DNA of 64,000 nt, taken from contig WION01000064.1 of assembly GCA_015039365.1 (NCBI GenBank), positions 144,227 through 208,226 on the forward strand. The letters are read 5' to 3'. Made by a program: the position numbers and the translations under genes. The stretch is from Amanita rubescens (lineage: Eukaryota; Basidiomycota; Agaricomycetes; Agaricales; Amanitaceae). The notes beneath the pieces were generated by a model. It worked only from the letters and a program-made list of their open reading frames with translations, ran no database searches and was not told where the DNA came from. Shown here piece after piece: positions 1 through 10,337 of the stretch (positions are counted from its first letter, which is position 1; the number at the start of each line of letters is the position of its first letter).

Positions 1-394
1 GGCATGTCCTTGACGATCGAGAGACACGAGGAATGTCGTATTCGCGGGAAGGGGAAAGAATGTCACATTGACTCCCGTCGCGGTATTTTGCAAACCGCTA
101 GTTGGTAAATCGATATACAGAACTTGGGCATTGGAAGGAATAAGAGTTATTCTTGTAGGAATCTTGTCGTTTTCCAGAGACCCAGAGAACGAGATAAAGA
201 CTGGTTCGCACTGCGTTACCTGAGAAACATTGAAAGCGAAGCTCGTGCCAGACGAGGCGACGACCTGCACAGTTACCGTGACGATCCAAAAGTACGCTCG
301 CAAGCAAGAGCTTGCTGACCATGCTAGCTAGCGACAAATAGCGCAAGCCAGGCGCAGCGAGGGTTAAGAACAAGCTCAGATTAGGTTCTCTCAT
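1..394 (-). CDS. 5' part of a secreted or single-pass membrane protein (truncated by window edge)
   Basis: On the minus strand an ATG at 394 opens a hydrophobic N-terminus (MREPNLSLFLTLAAPG...) that looks like a signal peptide. Removing a putative 55-nt intron (donor GTCAGC, acceptor TGTGCAG) joins it in phase to a segment reading FNVSQVTQCEPVFISFSG and continuing open to base 1. This Asn-rich, extracellular-looking segment with a QCxP motif resembles the luminal domain of many basidiomycete type I membrane proteins with a Ser-rich stem. The rest of the gene lies beyond the window. The donor is weak, so the first exon is uncertain. Family and function are not recognised. Confidence 0.45.
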
Positions 395-561
395 GGTGCC
401 CTGTCCGCGTCGTCGGTAGCAACGGACACTGACAGTTGCGATGAGTGCCTTGTTACAAGAGTATCAGAGTATTACTCCGCCGGTAATCGCATCGTCTCCG
501 GTCGGCCCGAACATCTCCTCCATAGCGCTCACGTGACCTCACCTTACCTCAACTCTGCACT

Positions 562-2356
562 ATGATCCGTACCGCGCTTGCTCGTCGTTTCTCGCAGGCT
601 CGCAGGCATTTATCAACAAGCAATAGAGTTAGCAACGTTCTTGAGACTTTGGCCTCTTCACAATCACCCATTACACCGGAACTAAAGTTCTTCAACTCCG
701 TTACCGGGGGTGAGGGACTTATACCGACTTATCGTGTGCTGGATGGCGTTGGGAAGCCCATAGATGGCGCACAAGTACCAGATGTACGTCTATGATTTGT
801 TGCTCATGACAATGCTCTAATGATACTGTAGATAGATGAGGCACTCGCGCGAAAGCTATACGAACATATGCAGCTTCTGCCAACCCTGGACAATATATTA
901 TACAACGTCCAACGGCAAGGAAAGATATCGTTCTATGTGAGTACGATATAACTTCAAAAAAGTTTCATAGTGCTAACTGACTGACGTACATAGATGACAG
1001 CTGTGAGTTCCTTTTGTGAATTACCACTGGACCCCAGACTAATGACGGGAGGCTTAGTATGGGGAGGAAGCTGCAGTAGTCGGGTCTGCTGCTGGACTTG
1101 AGAACGACGACGAGTGAGTTCCACATATAGTCCGTCTTGCACTGACTTACACTGTAAATGGTGAAGGGTTCTAGGTCGGTACTCTTATATGGTCTGTACC
1201 GCGACTGATCAAGCATGATAGGTCAATACCGTGAGATGGGTGTACTCTTATGGCGCGGATTCGGTATCGACAACGTCATGGCACAGTGTTTCGGTAACGA
1301 AGAAGATAAATCCGGCAAAGGGAGACAAATGCCAGTGGTAACTCTTCTTCCCCGTCTCGTTGACCCGTATTTGATCACCCACACCAGCACTTTGGCTCAT
1401 CTGAGCACCATTTTCTGACCATCTCTTCCCCCTTGGCAACTCAAATACCCCAGGCGGCTGGCGTGGGTTATGCGTTGCGACGTACACCCAGTCGGCGCGG
1501 CCGGTCTATCGCAGCATGCTATTTTGGTGAGGGCGCTGCATCGGAAGGAGGTTAGTTCAACATTACCCTCATATGCGCTCTCATTCTAATTTTTTATGGT
1601 AGATTTCCACGCTGGTCTCTTGCTGGCATCCACCATCCCATCCCCAACATTGTACATTGTTCGCAACAATGGTTTCGCTATCAGCACACCTAGTACAGAA
1701 CAGTATTATGGAGATGGAATCGCAGCACGTGGACCCGGTTACGGCATTGATACGATACGCGTGGATGGAAATGATGTTCTGGCCGTTCTCAGTGCTACCA
1801 GGGAAGCTAGGAGACGGTGCTTGGAACAGGGACGAGCGGTACTCATGGAAGCAATGACATACCGGTATGACTTACATACTGGAAATGCCATCGCGCTCTC
1901 ACATTTTCTAAAGAGTAGGACACCATTCGACATCTGATGACTCCTTCGCGTACCGCGCGCGATCTGAGGTCGAAGATCGGAAGAAAATTGATAATCCCAT
2001 CACCCGCTTCCGATTATTCATGGAATCTCGTGGCTGGTGGAACGCCGAAGAGGAGGAGCAGTTGAAATCTCGACTACGCGCCAATGTCATGAGCTCATTC
2101 AAGCGAGCAGAGTCTCTTAAGCGATGCGAGCTCAAAGAGTTGTTCTCGGATGTGTATGGTGGTGAAGAACCATGGAATATTGTGAGTTGATTGTCATTAT
2201 CTGACTGATTCAGCATCATCATTAACTTATTTGACTCAGACGGAACAGAGGGAAGAGTTGGCAAGTCTGCTAAGAAAGTACGGTCAAGATTGGGAGCCAT
2301 GGAAGCAAGAACTGGCCAGGTTCAAGAACAACGGGCAAGAGTTGATTAAACAGTGA
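562..2356 (+). CDS. 2-oxoisovalerate dehydrogenase E1 subunit alpha, mitochondrial (BCKDHA type)
   Basis: This is the E1 alpha subunit of the branched-chain 2-oxoacid dehydrogenase complex, which decarboxylates the 2-oxoacids of Leu, Ile and Val with thiamine diphosphate in the mitochondrial matrix. The Arg/Ser-rich N-terminus ([18 protein letters not shown]) looks like a targeting peptide. Spliced exons give [31 protein letters not shown], the TPP motif GEGAASEGD...NNGFAIST, and the phosphorylation-loop signature [12 protein letters not shown]. The C-terminus ends ...NNGQELIKQ at 2356. Exons read as 562-783, 832-936, 994-1002, 1058-1113, 1167-1174, then onward from about 1222. Two of these are micro-exons of 9 nt (MTA) and 8 nt, needed to restore family-conserved residues. 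Further introns lie near 1339-1389, 1553-1600, 1875-1913 and 2180-2240. All key motifs are intact, so the gene looks functional. Confidence 0.95.
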
Positions 2357-2587
2357 TATCATCCATCTCATATACCTTTCCTTGTGCGATATATGTACAT
2401 AATAGGGCATTTAAGTCACGCAAACTATTCGAGGCTATCTGATGTTCGGCTGCGGGTGACCTTCACGTCATAAGCAACCATGTCGTCCGCCAATGAACCA
2501 CAAAGTGCCGAAGAACGATAATCAGAAAGTTACATTCAGCATACATTTGCAGAGGCTTGAGTATTCATAATAAGTGCGATGATCAGG

Positions 2588-3359
2588 CTACTTCAGCGTC
2601 AGAGCTGGGGACAATACAAACAGAACTAGCACAACGCACCCGTAGAGCCCCAGCACCTCCGCAAAGATTAGTATTAGCACCATCGTTACAAAGACTTTTG
2701 CTTCTTGCACGTATGCTCGTACGCACTACAGTTTCGTCAGCAGCTAATTGGAAGATGGAGCAGAGAGAAGTCATGTACCGAGTCCCCAACGTATCCTATC
2801 GCGTATCCAGCAGCTAGACCTGTGAATCCGCATGCAAGTCCCGCGCTTAGATGGACCACTCCGGCAAAGAGAGAATAGTCCGTTGGCTTTACTGTCAAAA
2901 TTTCATCGAGTCAGGACCAGGCAAGCATAGACCGACGCGGAGAAGGACAGGACGTACTTGACCCTGCTATGAGGACTGCCACCACGAGACCGTATACGGC
3001 GATGATACCAGACATGACGACGGGTATAAGTGACTAGACGTGGACTCAGCTCAACAAGTCATGCATAGTGCGCTGTATGCGTAGCGTACCTTCATGATTA
3101 GTTCAGGACGAAACTGTCCCAAACCCGCAATTCCTATCCCTGATTTCGACGTCCCGAATGCTGCACCTGCGGCTGTTGAAACGGGGATTAGCGTCAATGA
3201 CGCGAATGCTAGAACCGAGTAGTAGGGACGTACTGCTGAATATCATCTACTCATGCGACCTGTCAATTCACACTAGCTTAAACGAGAAACGTGAAAACTT
3301 ACTGCCGACGCAACGCCCGCAAAGCCAAAGAATGGCGAGTAGGGTGGGCAGGAGGACAT
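2588..3359 (-). CDS. VMA11: V-type proton ATPase proteolipid subunit c' (Vma11-like)
   Basis: A proteolipid of the membrane Vo ring of the vacuolar H+-ATPase, which rotates to move protons. The spliced protein starts [19 protein letters not shown] and continues with [69 protein letters not shown], and ends ...[13 protein letters not shown]..., with four predicted membrane helices. The Glu in FAEVLGLYG in helix 4 is the proton-binding acid. [28 protein letters not shown] and AVLIAGS match the Vma11 (c') branch better than Vma3 (c). The gene is intron-rich and contains a 13-nt micro-exon at 3234-3246 that supplies MIFS plus one base. The last exon follows an intron whose acceptor precedes [13 protein letters not shown]. 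Stop codon at 2588-2590. Confidence 0.93.
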
Positions 3360-3718
3360 GGCGAAGTTGAGTATGACAGTGTGTCACACAGACGTGACGG
3401 TAGATTCGGTCAGAACTAGATCGCCAACAACCACCATTCATTCATTGTTACAATTGTTATTGGAATCATGATTATGTTGCTCGGAACACCCATGTACTGA
3501 GCAGTATTTCCTATCGATTTCCTACTTTACAAAAGCTACCCCTAAAGTGTCCGGGACAACAATCATCTTTCTAGCTTTTATTGGTCGATTCTTCAGCTGA
3601 CTTGACGCTCGAGCGAATTTTGAACCTTCTCCAAACCTTGAACATTTATAGCATGATCGGCAGCAGTAGTCAAGGTGAAAAGCCAGATTGGGAAATTCCA
3701 GCTTGGTACAGGAAAGAA

Positions 3719-4243
3719 TCAAAGGATGGAAAGACCGGCTGCCAAGGATGACGGCGAGTTCTGCGAAAGATTTGAATTTTGGGATGAGGGTATAAGGGTT
3801 GCTAATAAGGTCATAAACGAGTCAGAATGGTAACAATCGACATCGCGGGCCATTAGCACTCACTACCAGTCGGAGGCGGTAATATAACGCTCAGAACCTT
3901 CCCAGGGTCTTTCATCCAGTAGCACGAGATATCATCGCACATATCCAATGGCTGACCGTCTTCAAGCCTAATACTTTGAGCACAATCTTCGCTGAAACTT
4001 TCCAGAGGCAGTTGGAACTACCAGGAATTAATATCTGTGCGCCAGCGTTTACCAATACCAATCGCCCACCTTATAAACGTCTAGGGAGTCAGCAGCGATG
4101 TCTTTGAACGGCGGCTTTTCCCCTTTAATGGCTATCTGGAGATCATAAATGATGTCACTGCGTTTGAGGGAAACTGAAAAGACTCGGTTGGGTGAATCAC
4201 CCAGGACCCAGCACCACAGCGTGATCTCGTCGGACTCGGACAT
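3719..4243 (-). CDS. Short Crinkler (CRN)-type N-terminal domain protein
   Basis: Starts at the ATG at 4243 (MSESDEITLWCWVLGD). The first exon has the header pattern of Crinkler-family proteins: LWCWVLGDSPNRVFSV, a beta-grasp-like stretch, then KPPFKDIAADSLDVYK. Splicing gives FQLPLESFSED, LEDGQPLDMCDDISCYW and KVLSVILPPPT. A second intron then leads to a short Ser/Asn-rich tail with a stop at 3719. The product is about 135 residues: only the ubiquitin-like header, with no recognisable C-terminal effector domain such as a nuclease, kinase or P-loop module. Crinklers are known from oomycetes and fungi; most fungal functions are unproven. It could be a genuine header-only protein or a gene that lost its C-terminal module. 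The start of an ORF at 3722 running to 3522 is open sequence in another frame with no clear link. Confidence 0.7.
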
Positions 4244-4406
4244 ATTCCTTGGGACTTGCTGCTGCCGGACACGACACAGGAGTGTCACACACCGGCGTGA
4301 CTACTACACGTGTATTTCCGAGCGCCTCGCTATGTCCAACTTCAACTTGAAACGCCTGTGCCCCTCGAGGCTCCGATCCCACACCAAAGCGCATTGAACA
4401 TTCAAA
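4244..4406. promoter_or_regulatory. Shared 163-bp divergent promoter (Crinkler gene / ZIP transporter)
   Basis: The Crinkler-type gene starts leftward at 4243 and the ZIP gene rightward at 4407, leaving 163 bp for both promoters and 5' UTRs. No clear TATA box is visible. The segment is moderately GC-rich and contains CACGTG at about 4307. Confidence 0.45.
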
Positions 4407-5570
4407 ATGCTGCCGCTATTGCTCCTCATGTCGGCGTCGATAGGGGTGATAGCTTACTCAGCCGGGATACTACCTCTATCGTTTTCTTCATCGAGTAAGT
4501 CTCGTTCTCGCGTATCTTGGAATGGTCGTGCTCATTGACGTGATTAGAGAATGTATTGAACCAGTTTTCGTTGCTAGGTTCTGGGTTGCTTGTCGGTACA
4601 GCTCTTGGAGTGATCCTGCCAGAGTAAGCAAGCAGTTCCGCATCCACCGTCAGTTCGGTGGTTAAACGTATTTTTATAGAGGTGTCGAGGCGATTGTCAG
4701 GACCAGTGGCGATAAGCAAGAGATATCCCCGATGATCGCCTTACCTCTGATCGTGGGATTCGCTTTCATGTTGCTCTTGGACCAAGTTATCTCACCACAC
4801 GCGCATTTTGGCACTGAAACCAGATTTCCCGTTCACCACTCGTCGCGTACCGTGCAATCTGATACGACTGTGGATTTTGATGCTGAGCTGACCGAACTTG
4901 AACGACAAGAGATGGGAAGTGGGGAAGAAACAAGCCGCCGTGGTCATACACCCTCCGTAGCTGGAATCAGCGGCGATGTCGCGTCTGCTAGGAAAAAAGG
5001 AATGGCTATAACTCTCGGCCTTTTTGTACACGCGCTCGCAGATGGAATAGCATTGGGAGTTTCGTCTCTGACGGATACCATATCTACGTCACTATCCATG
5101 GTCGTTTTCTTAGCCCTCGTTGTCCATAAAGGTATGAATACTTCTCCGTGCCTGTGTTCACTATTGGAATCACACTTCAGCACCAACATCTCTCGCACTT
5201 GCTTCCTCCCTACTATCGGCCGGTCTGCCGCGAGAAGAGTGCAAGAAACACATTCTGATCTTCGCATCGGCCACGCCAACCGGGGCACTGGTTTCCTTCC
5301 TCTTGTTTTCTTTCCTGGGCAATCGCGATGCTAGTTGGACAGGCACCGCTCTGCTGGCTTCCGTAAGTCGCCGCGACTGGTTCAAGTAACTGTTGTGACT
5401 TTAAGGGTTTCTTTTAGGGAGGAACATTCCTTTACGTCGCCACTGTTCTACAGACGGCTTCGTATCATGCTGCTCCCGCTGATATTACGCGAATGGGACG
5501 CGTTTTGTATATCCTGGCAGGGATAGTGCTACCTTTTGTGCTCTCTGCTATTTTAGGGCATCATCATTAG
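4407..5570 (+). CDS. ZIP family metal transporter (SLC39A9 / Atx2-like)
   Basis: A Zrt/Irt-like divalent metal transporter, by homology probably Golgi-located and moving Zn2+ or Mn2+ into the cytosol. The start at 4407 gives a hydrophobic N-terminus MLPLLLLMSASIGVIAYSAG. Splicing gives GSGLLVGTALGVILPEGVEA, the family signature at helix 2-3. A variable cytosolic loop rich in Ser, Thr and Glu follows. The metal-site motifs are HALADGIALG (helix 4) and HKAPTSLALASSL (helix 5), followed by FASATPTGALVSF and a C-terminus LPFVLSAILGHHH. Introns lie near 4495-4548, 4625-4679, 5132-5182 and 5363-5418, all GT..AG. HKxP rather than HExxE in helix 5 is characteristic of the ZIP9 subfamily. Substrate is inferred from family only. 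Confidence 0.9.
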
Positions 5571-5852
5571 AAAACATGCATTGTATTCTTTTGTAACACA
5601 AAAATGAGTTTGTAACCATAATTCGAGTCATTGTCGCGGTTGCATACTAGTCGATTCGGGAAGATTGTTGGGATGTGCAACGTGCGGTGCCAAGATGACA
5701 GGATTCTGATATGTCGACGTCTAAACGGTCTATAATTGGACATTTGTACACTTAATGCCATCAACGCATGTCATTCGGAGGATCATAAATTTGGATGAGA
5801 CTGAAGGAGAAATCGCTACGACCCTCCTTGTTCCCTTCCATTGCCGCCACTC

Positions 5853-6899
5853 ATGTCAACCAGCGCTCACATGCACAATGCAGACATTCTCTGGATCATT
5901 CTCGTCTCGATCATGTTTCTCCTCCTCTTCTCTCATCTCGGTGGCCCCGACAAGGTCAGTAAGCCAAGGACGCCGCCACCCGCGGTCCTTGCGAAGTTCC
6001 GAGCCACTCAATTTCTTAAGGAAAAGGACCGTCATTCACGCCTGAAGTTCCCAAAGTTTACAGAGCTTCCTGATGAGCTCCAGCTGCATATATTATCATA
6101 TGCATCGTCACGACAAACATTTTTGGCGCTCGCGTTGACCTCCAAAGATATCAGGCGAATAACATTCCTCGCATGTCTTCCTCGAATTCCCATCTTGTTA
6201 ACGACGCGGGAGAAACTTATATCCTTCGACCGCTTTTGTGTAAATAACCCAGAGGACACCTATTTTCCGGGCGTCGCCAGAGTCGTGAGGCACCTTTGGA
6301 TCTCTCCGTACGAGGCCGAAGATCGTCTTCCCTCATCCAGGGTCCTCAAGCGCTGCCTCAACGTCAATTGGTTGGCGTGTAACGTGTGGTTACTGAGGGA
6401 AGGCGTATTATCACAGGATGAACTGGAACATCAGCAGTGTCGATTTCTGACGTTGCTAAAGCCAAGCGAGGAAAAATGGGATAGTAATATTCCACCGCAG
6501 ATGCAGAGGTCCTGTGGAGCGTTCTTCAAACAACTCACGCGCCTGCAAGTGGAGGCAGATGTTTTGGTCCCGAGGCGGATACTTTGTGATAACATTACAC
6601 ATCTTTCATTCGCGTGCGCTCCGGGATGGAAGAAGGAAGGGGCGCTGGGGCTCATGAAGTTGGTCAAGGACGTGAAACGATACCCGAGACTTGAGAAAGT
6701 TGTGGTCACGCAGCGGAAGCCTGATGAAAAGGTGGATATTGTAGGAGATTCGGAGGCCAGTCCTCGGATAGTAACGCACGGTGCGCCCGGGGATGCGGTT
6801 GATGTGAAGCATTGGGACGTCGACGAGGGAGTCGATGTGTGGGAGAGAGCAGAAAAGGCACTCAGGCGGGTGACGTCATCCGACTCAACTTCAACATAG
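5853..6899 (+). CDS. F-box-like protein with N-terminal membrane helix, tandem copy 1
   Basis: An intronless gene of about 348 codons. The ATG at 5853 (MSTSAHMHNADILW) is chosen because the paralogue at 7160 begins at the equivalent MST. An N-terminal hydrophobic segment (ILWIILVSIMFLLLFSHLGG) is followed by an F-box-like helix pair (FTELPDELQLHILSYAS, then FLALALTSKDIRR). The remainder contains repeated Leu-rich patterns: LTTREKLISFDRFC, FPGVARVVRHLWISPYE, VLKRCLNVNWLACNVWLL. Agaricomycetes carry large families of such F-box-like genes; partners and substrates are unknown. A hydrophobic helix before an F-box is unusual and could be a membrane or signal anchor. Confidence 0.75.
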   Translation: MSTSAHMHNADILWIILVSIMFLLLFSHLGGPDKVSKPRTPPPAVLAKFRATQFLKEKDRHSRLKFPKFTELPDELQLHILSYASSRQTFLALALTSKDIRRITFLACLPRIPILLTTREKLISFDRFCVNNPEDTYFPGVARVVRHLWISPYEAEDRLPSSRVLKRCLNVNWLACNVWLLREGVLSQDELEHQQCRFLTLLKPSEEKWDSNIPPQMQRSCGAFFKQLTRLQVEADVLVPRRILCDNITHLSFACAPGWKKEGALGLMKLVKDVKRYPRLEKVVVTQRKPDEKVDIVGDSEASPRIVTHGAPGDAVDVKHWDVDEGVDVWERAEKALRRVTSSDSTST

Positions 6900-7159
6900 G
6901 CAAAACATTTCTTGTAACATTTGACCGTAGTACGTACTTGTACGCCAACAATCGCATCTAATCAATTCAACTCCCAGACTGTCGGAGCCGAGTGCGCCAG
7001 CTTCAGTGCAACGTGTTATGCTAAAATGACAGGTTCCGATGCATTAATGCCTTTAATTGGGCAACCCATCAACGCATGTCAACTGAATGATATAAAAACT
7101 GGACAACAGTAGGCGCTGCGTGTCTGCGACCCTCTTTGCCCCCTTCCAATCCCATCCCC

Positions 7160-8173
7160 ATGTCCACTGGCAGTCACATTTCCGATGTTTTATGGCTGGC
7201 GATTTCCGCCATTTTTCTATTCGTCTTTTCACATCTCGGTGGCTCTGACACGATGGAGCAGAAGGCGCTACCAACAGACATCGATATCCTCGGGAAATTC
7301 AAAGCCACGCAATCTCTTACGGACCTCGGTTCTAAACCGATCTCGTTTACAACACTTGCGAAGGAACTCCAGTTCCTTATCTTATCACACGCATCCACCG
7401 ACATTAAATCAGCGCGTCAGACGTTCTTAGCACTCGTGTTAGTCTCTAAGGATATACGACGGAAGATGTTCCTTGCATGTCTTCCTCACATGTCCATCAT
7501 GTTGACAACACGAGAAAGGCTGATATCATTTGACCTCTTTTGCTCAAGCAACCCGGAGGACGCAGAATTTCCGGGCGTCGCCCTACTTGTCAATCGTCTT
7601 TGGATCTCGCCTTTCGAGCCGGAGAACCAAGTTCTATCATCGACGGTACTCAAACGTTGCGTCAACGTTAGGTCCTTGGCTTGCAATGCGTGGCTGTTGA
7701 AGGAAGCCGTCATCTGTTCACCGGATGAGCTCAAGCATAAGCACTGTCAATCTCTGACGCTGCTTACGAGTGAGCGAGAGTGGGAGGGTACCCTACCATC
7801 ACAGATGCGCCATGGGCCTTGTAAGGCTTTCTTCAGTCAGCTCACGCATCTTCAAGTTGCGGGCGATTCTATGTTGCCGAAACAATTGCTTTGCAGCAGT
7901 CTTACCCATCTTTCATTCGCGTGTCCTCCGGGGTGGAAAAATGACGGGGCGAAAGGTCTCAGTGTGAAATCATTGACGAAGCGATATCCAGAGTTCAAAA
8001 CCATTGCGATGACGCAGAGGAAGGAGGGAGAAGCAAGGGCAGAGATGGTAGCCAAACTTGGTAATTCCCGGGTAGTAGTTTACTATTCGCCCAAGGAAGC
8101 AATCGAGGCCGATGAGTGGAGTGAGGGAGTCAGCGTATGGGACAAGGCAGATGAGGCGCTGAGATGGGAATAG
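7160..8173 (+). CDS. F-box-like protein with N-terminal membrane helix, tandem copy 2
   Basis: A paralogue of the gene at 5853, in the same orientation and also intronless. The ATG at 7160 gives MSTGSHISDVLWLAISAI, a hydrophobic stretch ending FSHLGGSD, then LAKELQFLILSHAS and RQTFLALVLVSKDIRR in place of the F-box-like helices. Shared blocks with copy 1 include LTTRERLISFD.FC..NPED, FPGVA, LWISPFE, VLKRC.NV..LACN.WLL and THLSFAC.PGWK. The upstream regions also match (CATCAACGCATGTCA at 5759 and 7069, and TGCGACCCTCTT just before each start), so the duplicated unit includes the promoter and is about 1.3 kb. Function unknown. Confidence 0.75.
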   Translation: MSTGSHISDVLWLAISAIFLFVFSHLGGSDTMEQKALPTDIDILGKFKATQSLTDLGSKPISFTTLAKELQFLILSHASTDIKSARQTFLALVLVSKDIRRKMFLACLPHMSIMLTTRERLISFDLFCSSNPEDAEFPGVALLVNRLWISPFEPENQVLSSTVLKRCVNVRSLACNAWLLKEAVICSPDELKHKHCQSLTLLTSEREWEGTLPSQMRHGPCKAFFSQLTHLQVAGDSMLPKQLLCSSLTHLSFACPPGWKNDGAKGLSVKSLTKRYPEFKTIAMTQRKEGEARAEMVAKLGNSRVVVYYSPKEAIEADEWSEGVSVWDKADEALRWE

Positions 8174-8279
8174 CAGTTTTGAAACTTGCAAAATTTGATG
8201 GTAATTTATTCAGGATCAGAGCAGTACCACGTACAGTGCTACAGATATATATTTTGGAAATGTGCATGAAATCCAAGTA

Positions 8280-8830
8280 TGGTGCGCTGCGGCGGCCCGT
8301 CTGCGACCCTTCTTGGAATCCACGTTTCTGGTGTGCTCGAGCATTAAGTTTATCCTCATCATTGTCATTCGTTCTCGTCGTCTTTCCCTACTGTCTAGGT
8401 GGTGCCGACAAGGTAGGGCAAAAGGTGTCAAAGTTGGTATCCTTGCGAATATCAAGGCTCTTCGGCATCAGTTCCAAACCGATCTCCTTTACAACTGTAT
8501 TCAGTTCCTTATTCTTATCCCGTGCATACGGCGCATCCGACGTTCTTAGCGCTCGTGTTGAATATACGACGGAAAATTTCCCTCACGTGTCTTCCTGGCA
8601 TTCCCGTCATGTTGACAACACGAGAAAGATGTTGCTATATTTGACCTCTTTTGCTTGAAGGACGGGTTGCCCAAAGAAGCTTTTGACTTCCGGAAGTACA
8701 CGATCTAAAGATATCCGGAGATCAAAACCATTGTAGTGGCTCAGAGGGAGGAGATAGTAGGCCTCGCGTTGTGGTTTACTATACGTAACGGAGCAGTTCA
8801 GGCGGGTCAGTCGGGTGAAGGGGTCAGTGT
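8280..8830 (+). pseudogene. Decayed third copy of the F-box-like tandem array
   Basis: Short blocks of the two upstream paralogues recur in order but in different frames: the upstream TGCGACCCTTCTT motif (about 8305), LGG.DKV (8395-8415), SSKPISFTT (about 8468), fragments of the F-box-like region (8515-8560), CLPGIPVMLTTRER-like sequence (about 8590-8630), DLFCLK (about 8645) and YPEIKTIV (about 8710-8740). Frameshifts and deletions break the reading frame repeatedly and no long ORF remains. It is a relic of a third tandem duplicate. Confidence 0.7.
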
Positions 8831-9042
8831 AACTTATTGGAGACGATGAAATGAGACGGAAGTGGATTCGATCGCATCAAAGCTTTCGGCAAGAACCGGA
8901 AGAGGTCCGCTATCGCAAATATTCATCACGATATCGCCGCTTTTCTCATCTTACCGCAACGTCCAGCGACTCTCACTACGATAACGCCCAACAGCAGAAC
9001 AAGGAGAAGGTCCCAGAGGGTGGCGGTACGCGAGCCAACGAC

Positions 9043-10337
9043 ATGGCAGCGCGCCCGCGGCGCAAATGGACCACGAACAGCATGATCGGTGAGTCACCTC
9101 TTCCATGCCGCTGCAGCCGTACTGTCCTCACGTTCACACGCAAAGCTGGTGCGGGCGGTGGGCTTGTCTCTAGCGTCGCTACATGCCCTCTCGATGTTAT
9201 CAAAACAAAGCTCCAAGCTCAACGTGCTATAGTTGGGCAGCCGGGTTATCTAGGCATAGCCGGTACGTCTGTCGTTTTACTCTTTGCTAATGCCGAAAAA
9301 GTCACACGTTTGTCTAGACACCATTCGCAAAGTTTTCCTAGAAGATGGGATTCGTGGTTTTTACAGAGGTCTCGGCCCTACCATCCTAGGTTACCTTCCA
9401 ACATGGGCTATCTATTTTGCAGTCTACGACGGCATCAAGACATACTTTGGACAACCGCCTCTTGGAGCGCCTCCGTCCTATTCAGGAGCACATACCCCAG
9501 ACAGATTATATCCAGCTGCGCAGGTCAAGGGCTATCAACCCGTGATTCGTGAACATCCATGGTCGTTACACATTTTGTCTGCTATGGCTGCAGGTGCAAC
9601 TAGCACAATATGCACGAACCCTCTATGGTTCATCAAGACGCGTTTTATGGTAAGCATGTCGTATACCTCTTTGGTTTTCTTCTTTTATCTTTTCCTTCGT
9701 AGACTCAGTCTCGCGACGAAATCAGATACCGTCACACAATAGATGCTGCAACTAGAATATTCCAAAGTGAAGGTATCAGCGCTTTTTATCGTGGACTGCT
9801 GCCTAGCATTCTAGGCATACTACACGTCGCCGTCCAGTTCCCTCTGTACGAACGACTCAAGACTCTAGCACGTAAGTCTCTATTCGCAACCGTCGTCCCT
9901 CGGAGGTTCTTAACTCTCCGGTGCGTAGAACGCGACTCGAACAAGCCACTTTCGAGCGACAAAATCCTCATGTGCTCCGCCATCTCGAAGATGACCGCCT
10001 CGATCGCAACATATCCCCACGAAGTGATCCGTACCCGATTGCAAACGGAACGTCGTCCGCTATCGGACGTATCATCGGATGGGATGATAAAACCGTGGGG
10101 AGGAGTCATGCATACCACTAAAAAGTTGGTACGGAAGGAGGGTTGGATAGGGCTGTACAAAGGCCTGTCTGTCAATCTACTCAGAACAGTGCCGAACAGT
10201 GCGGTGACGATGTTGACGTGAGGCACAATTTCTGTTTTTAAATCAAGAGTCGTTTTGCTGATGGTTACGTTTTTCCTTCGGACCGTGCGAGCAGTTACGA
10301 GCTGTTGATGAGGCAGTTGGCATATTATCGACCTTGA
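9043..10337 (+). CDS. Mitochondrial carrier, NAD+ transporter type (Yia6/Ndt-like)
   Basis: An inner-membrane solute carrier with three repeats. Repeat 1 carries CPLDVIKTKLQAQ and EDGIRGFYRGLGPTILGYLP; repeat 2 carries TNPLWFIKTRFM, then EGISAFYRGLLPSILGILH; repeat 3 carries ATYPHEVIRTRLQTE and EGWIGLYKGLSVNLLRTVP. TNPLW in repeat 2 and YPHEVIRTR in repeat 3 fit the yeast Yia6/Yea6 NAD+ carrier group, with pyrimidine-nucleotide and FAD carriers as alternatives. Introns are short. The first follows SMI at about 9090. The last (about 10218-10295) joins MLT to YELLMRQLAYYRP with a stop at 10335-10337. The start at 9043 (MAARPRRKW) is favoured; an in-frame ATG at 8851 would add a basic 64-residue extension overlapping the pseudogene's tail. 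Confidence 0.85.

Noticed and set aside
3522..3722. 66-codon minus ORF after the Crinkler-type gene (Cys-rich, DYCCRSCYKC)
   Set aside because: The spliced Crinkler frame stops at 3719. The start of this ORF overlaps that stop in another frame and no splice link was found, so it was not added as a gene or as a C-terminal domain.
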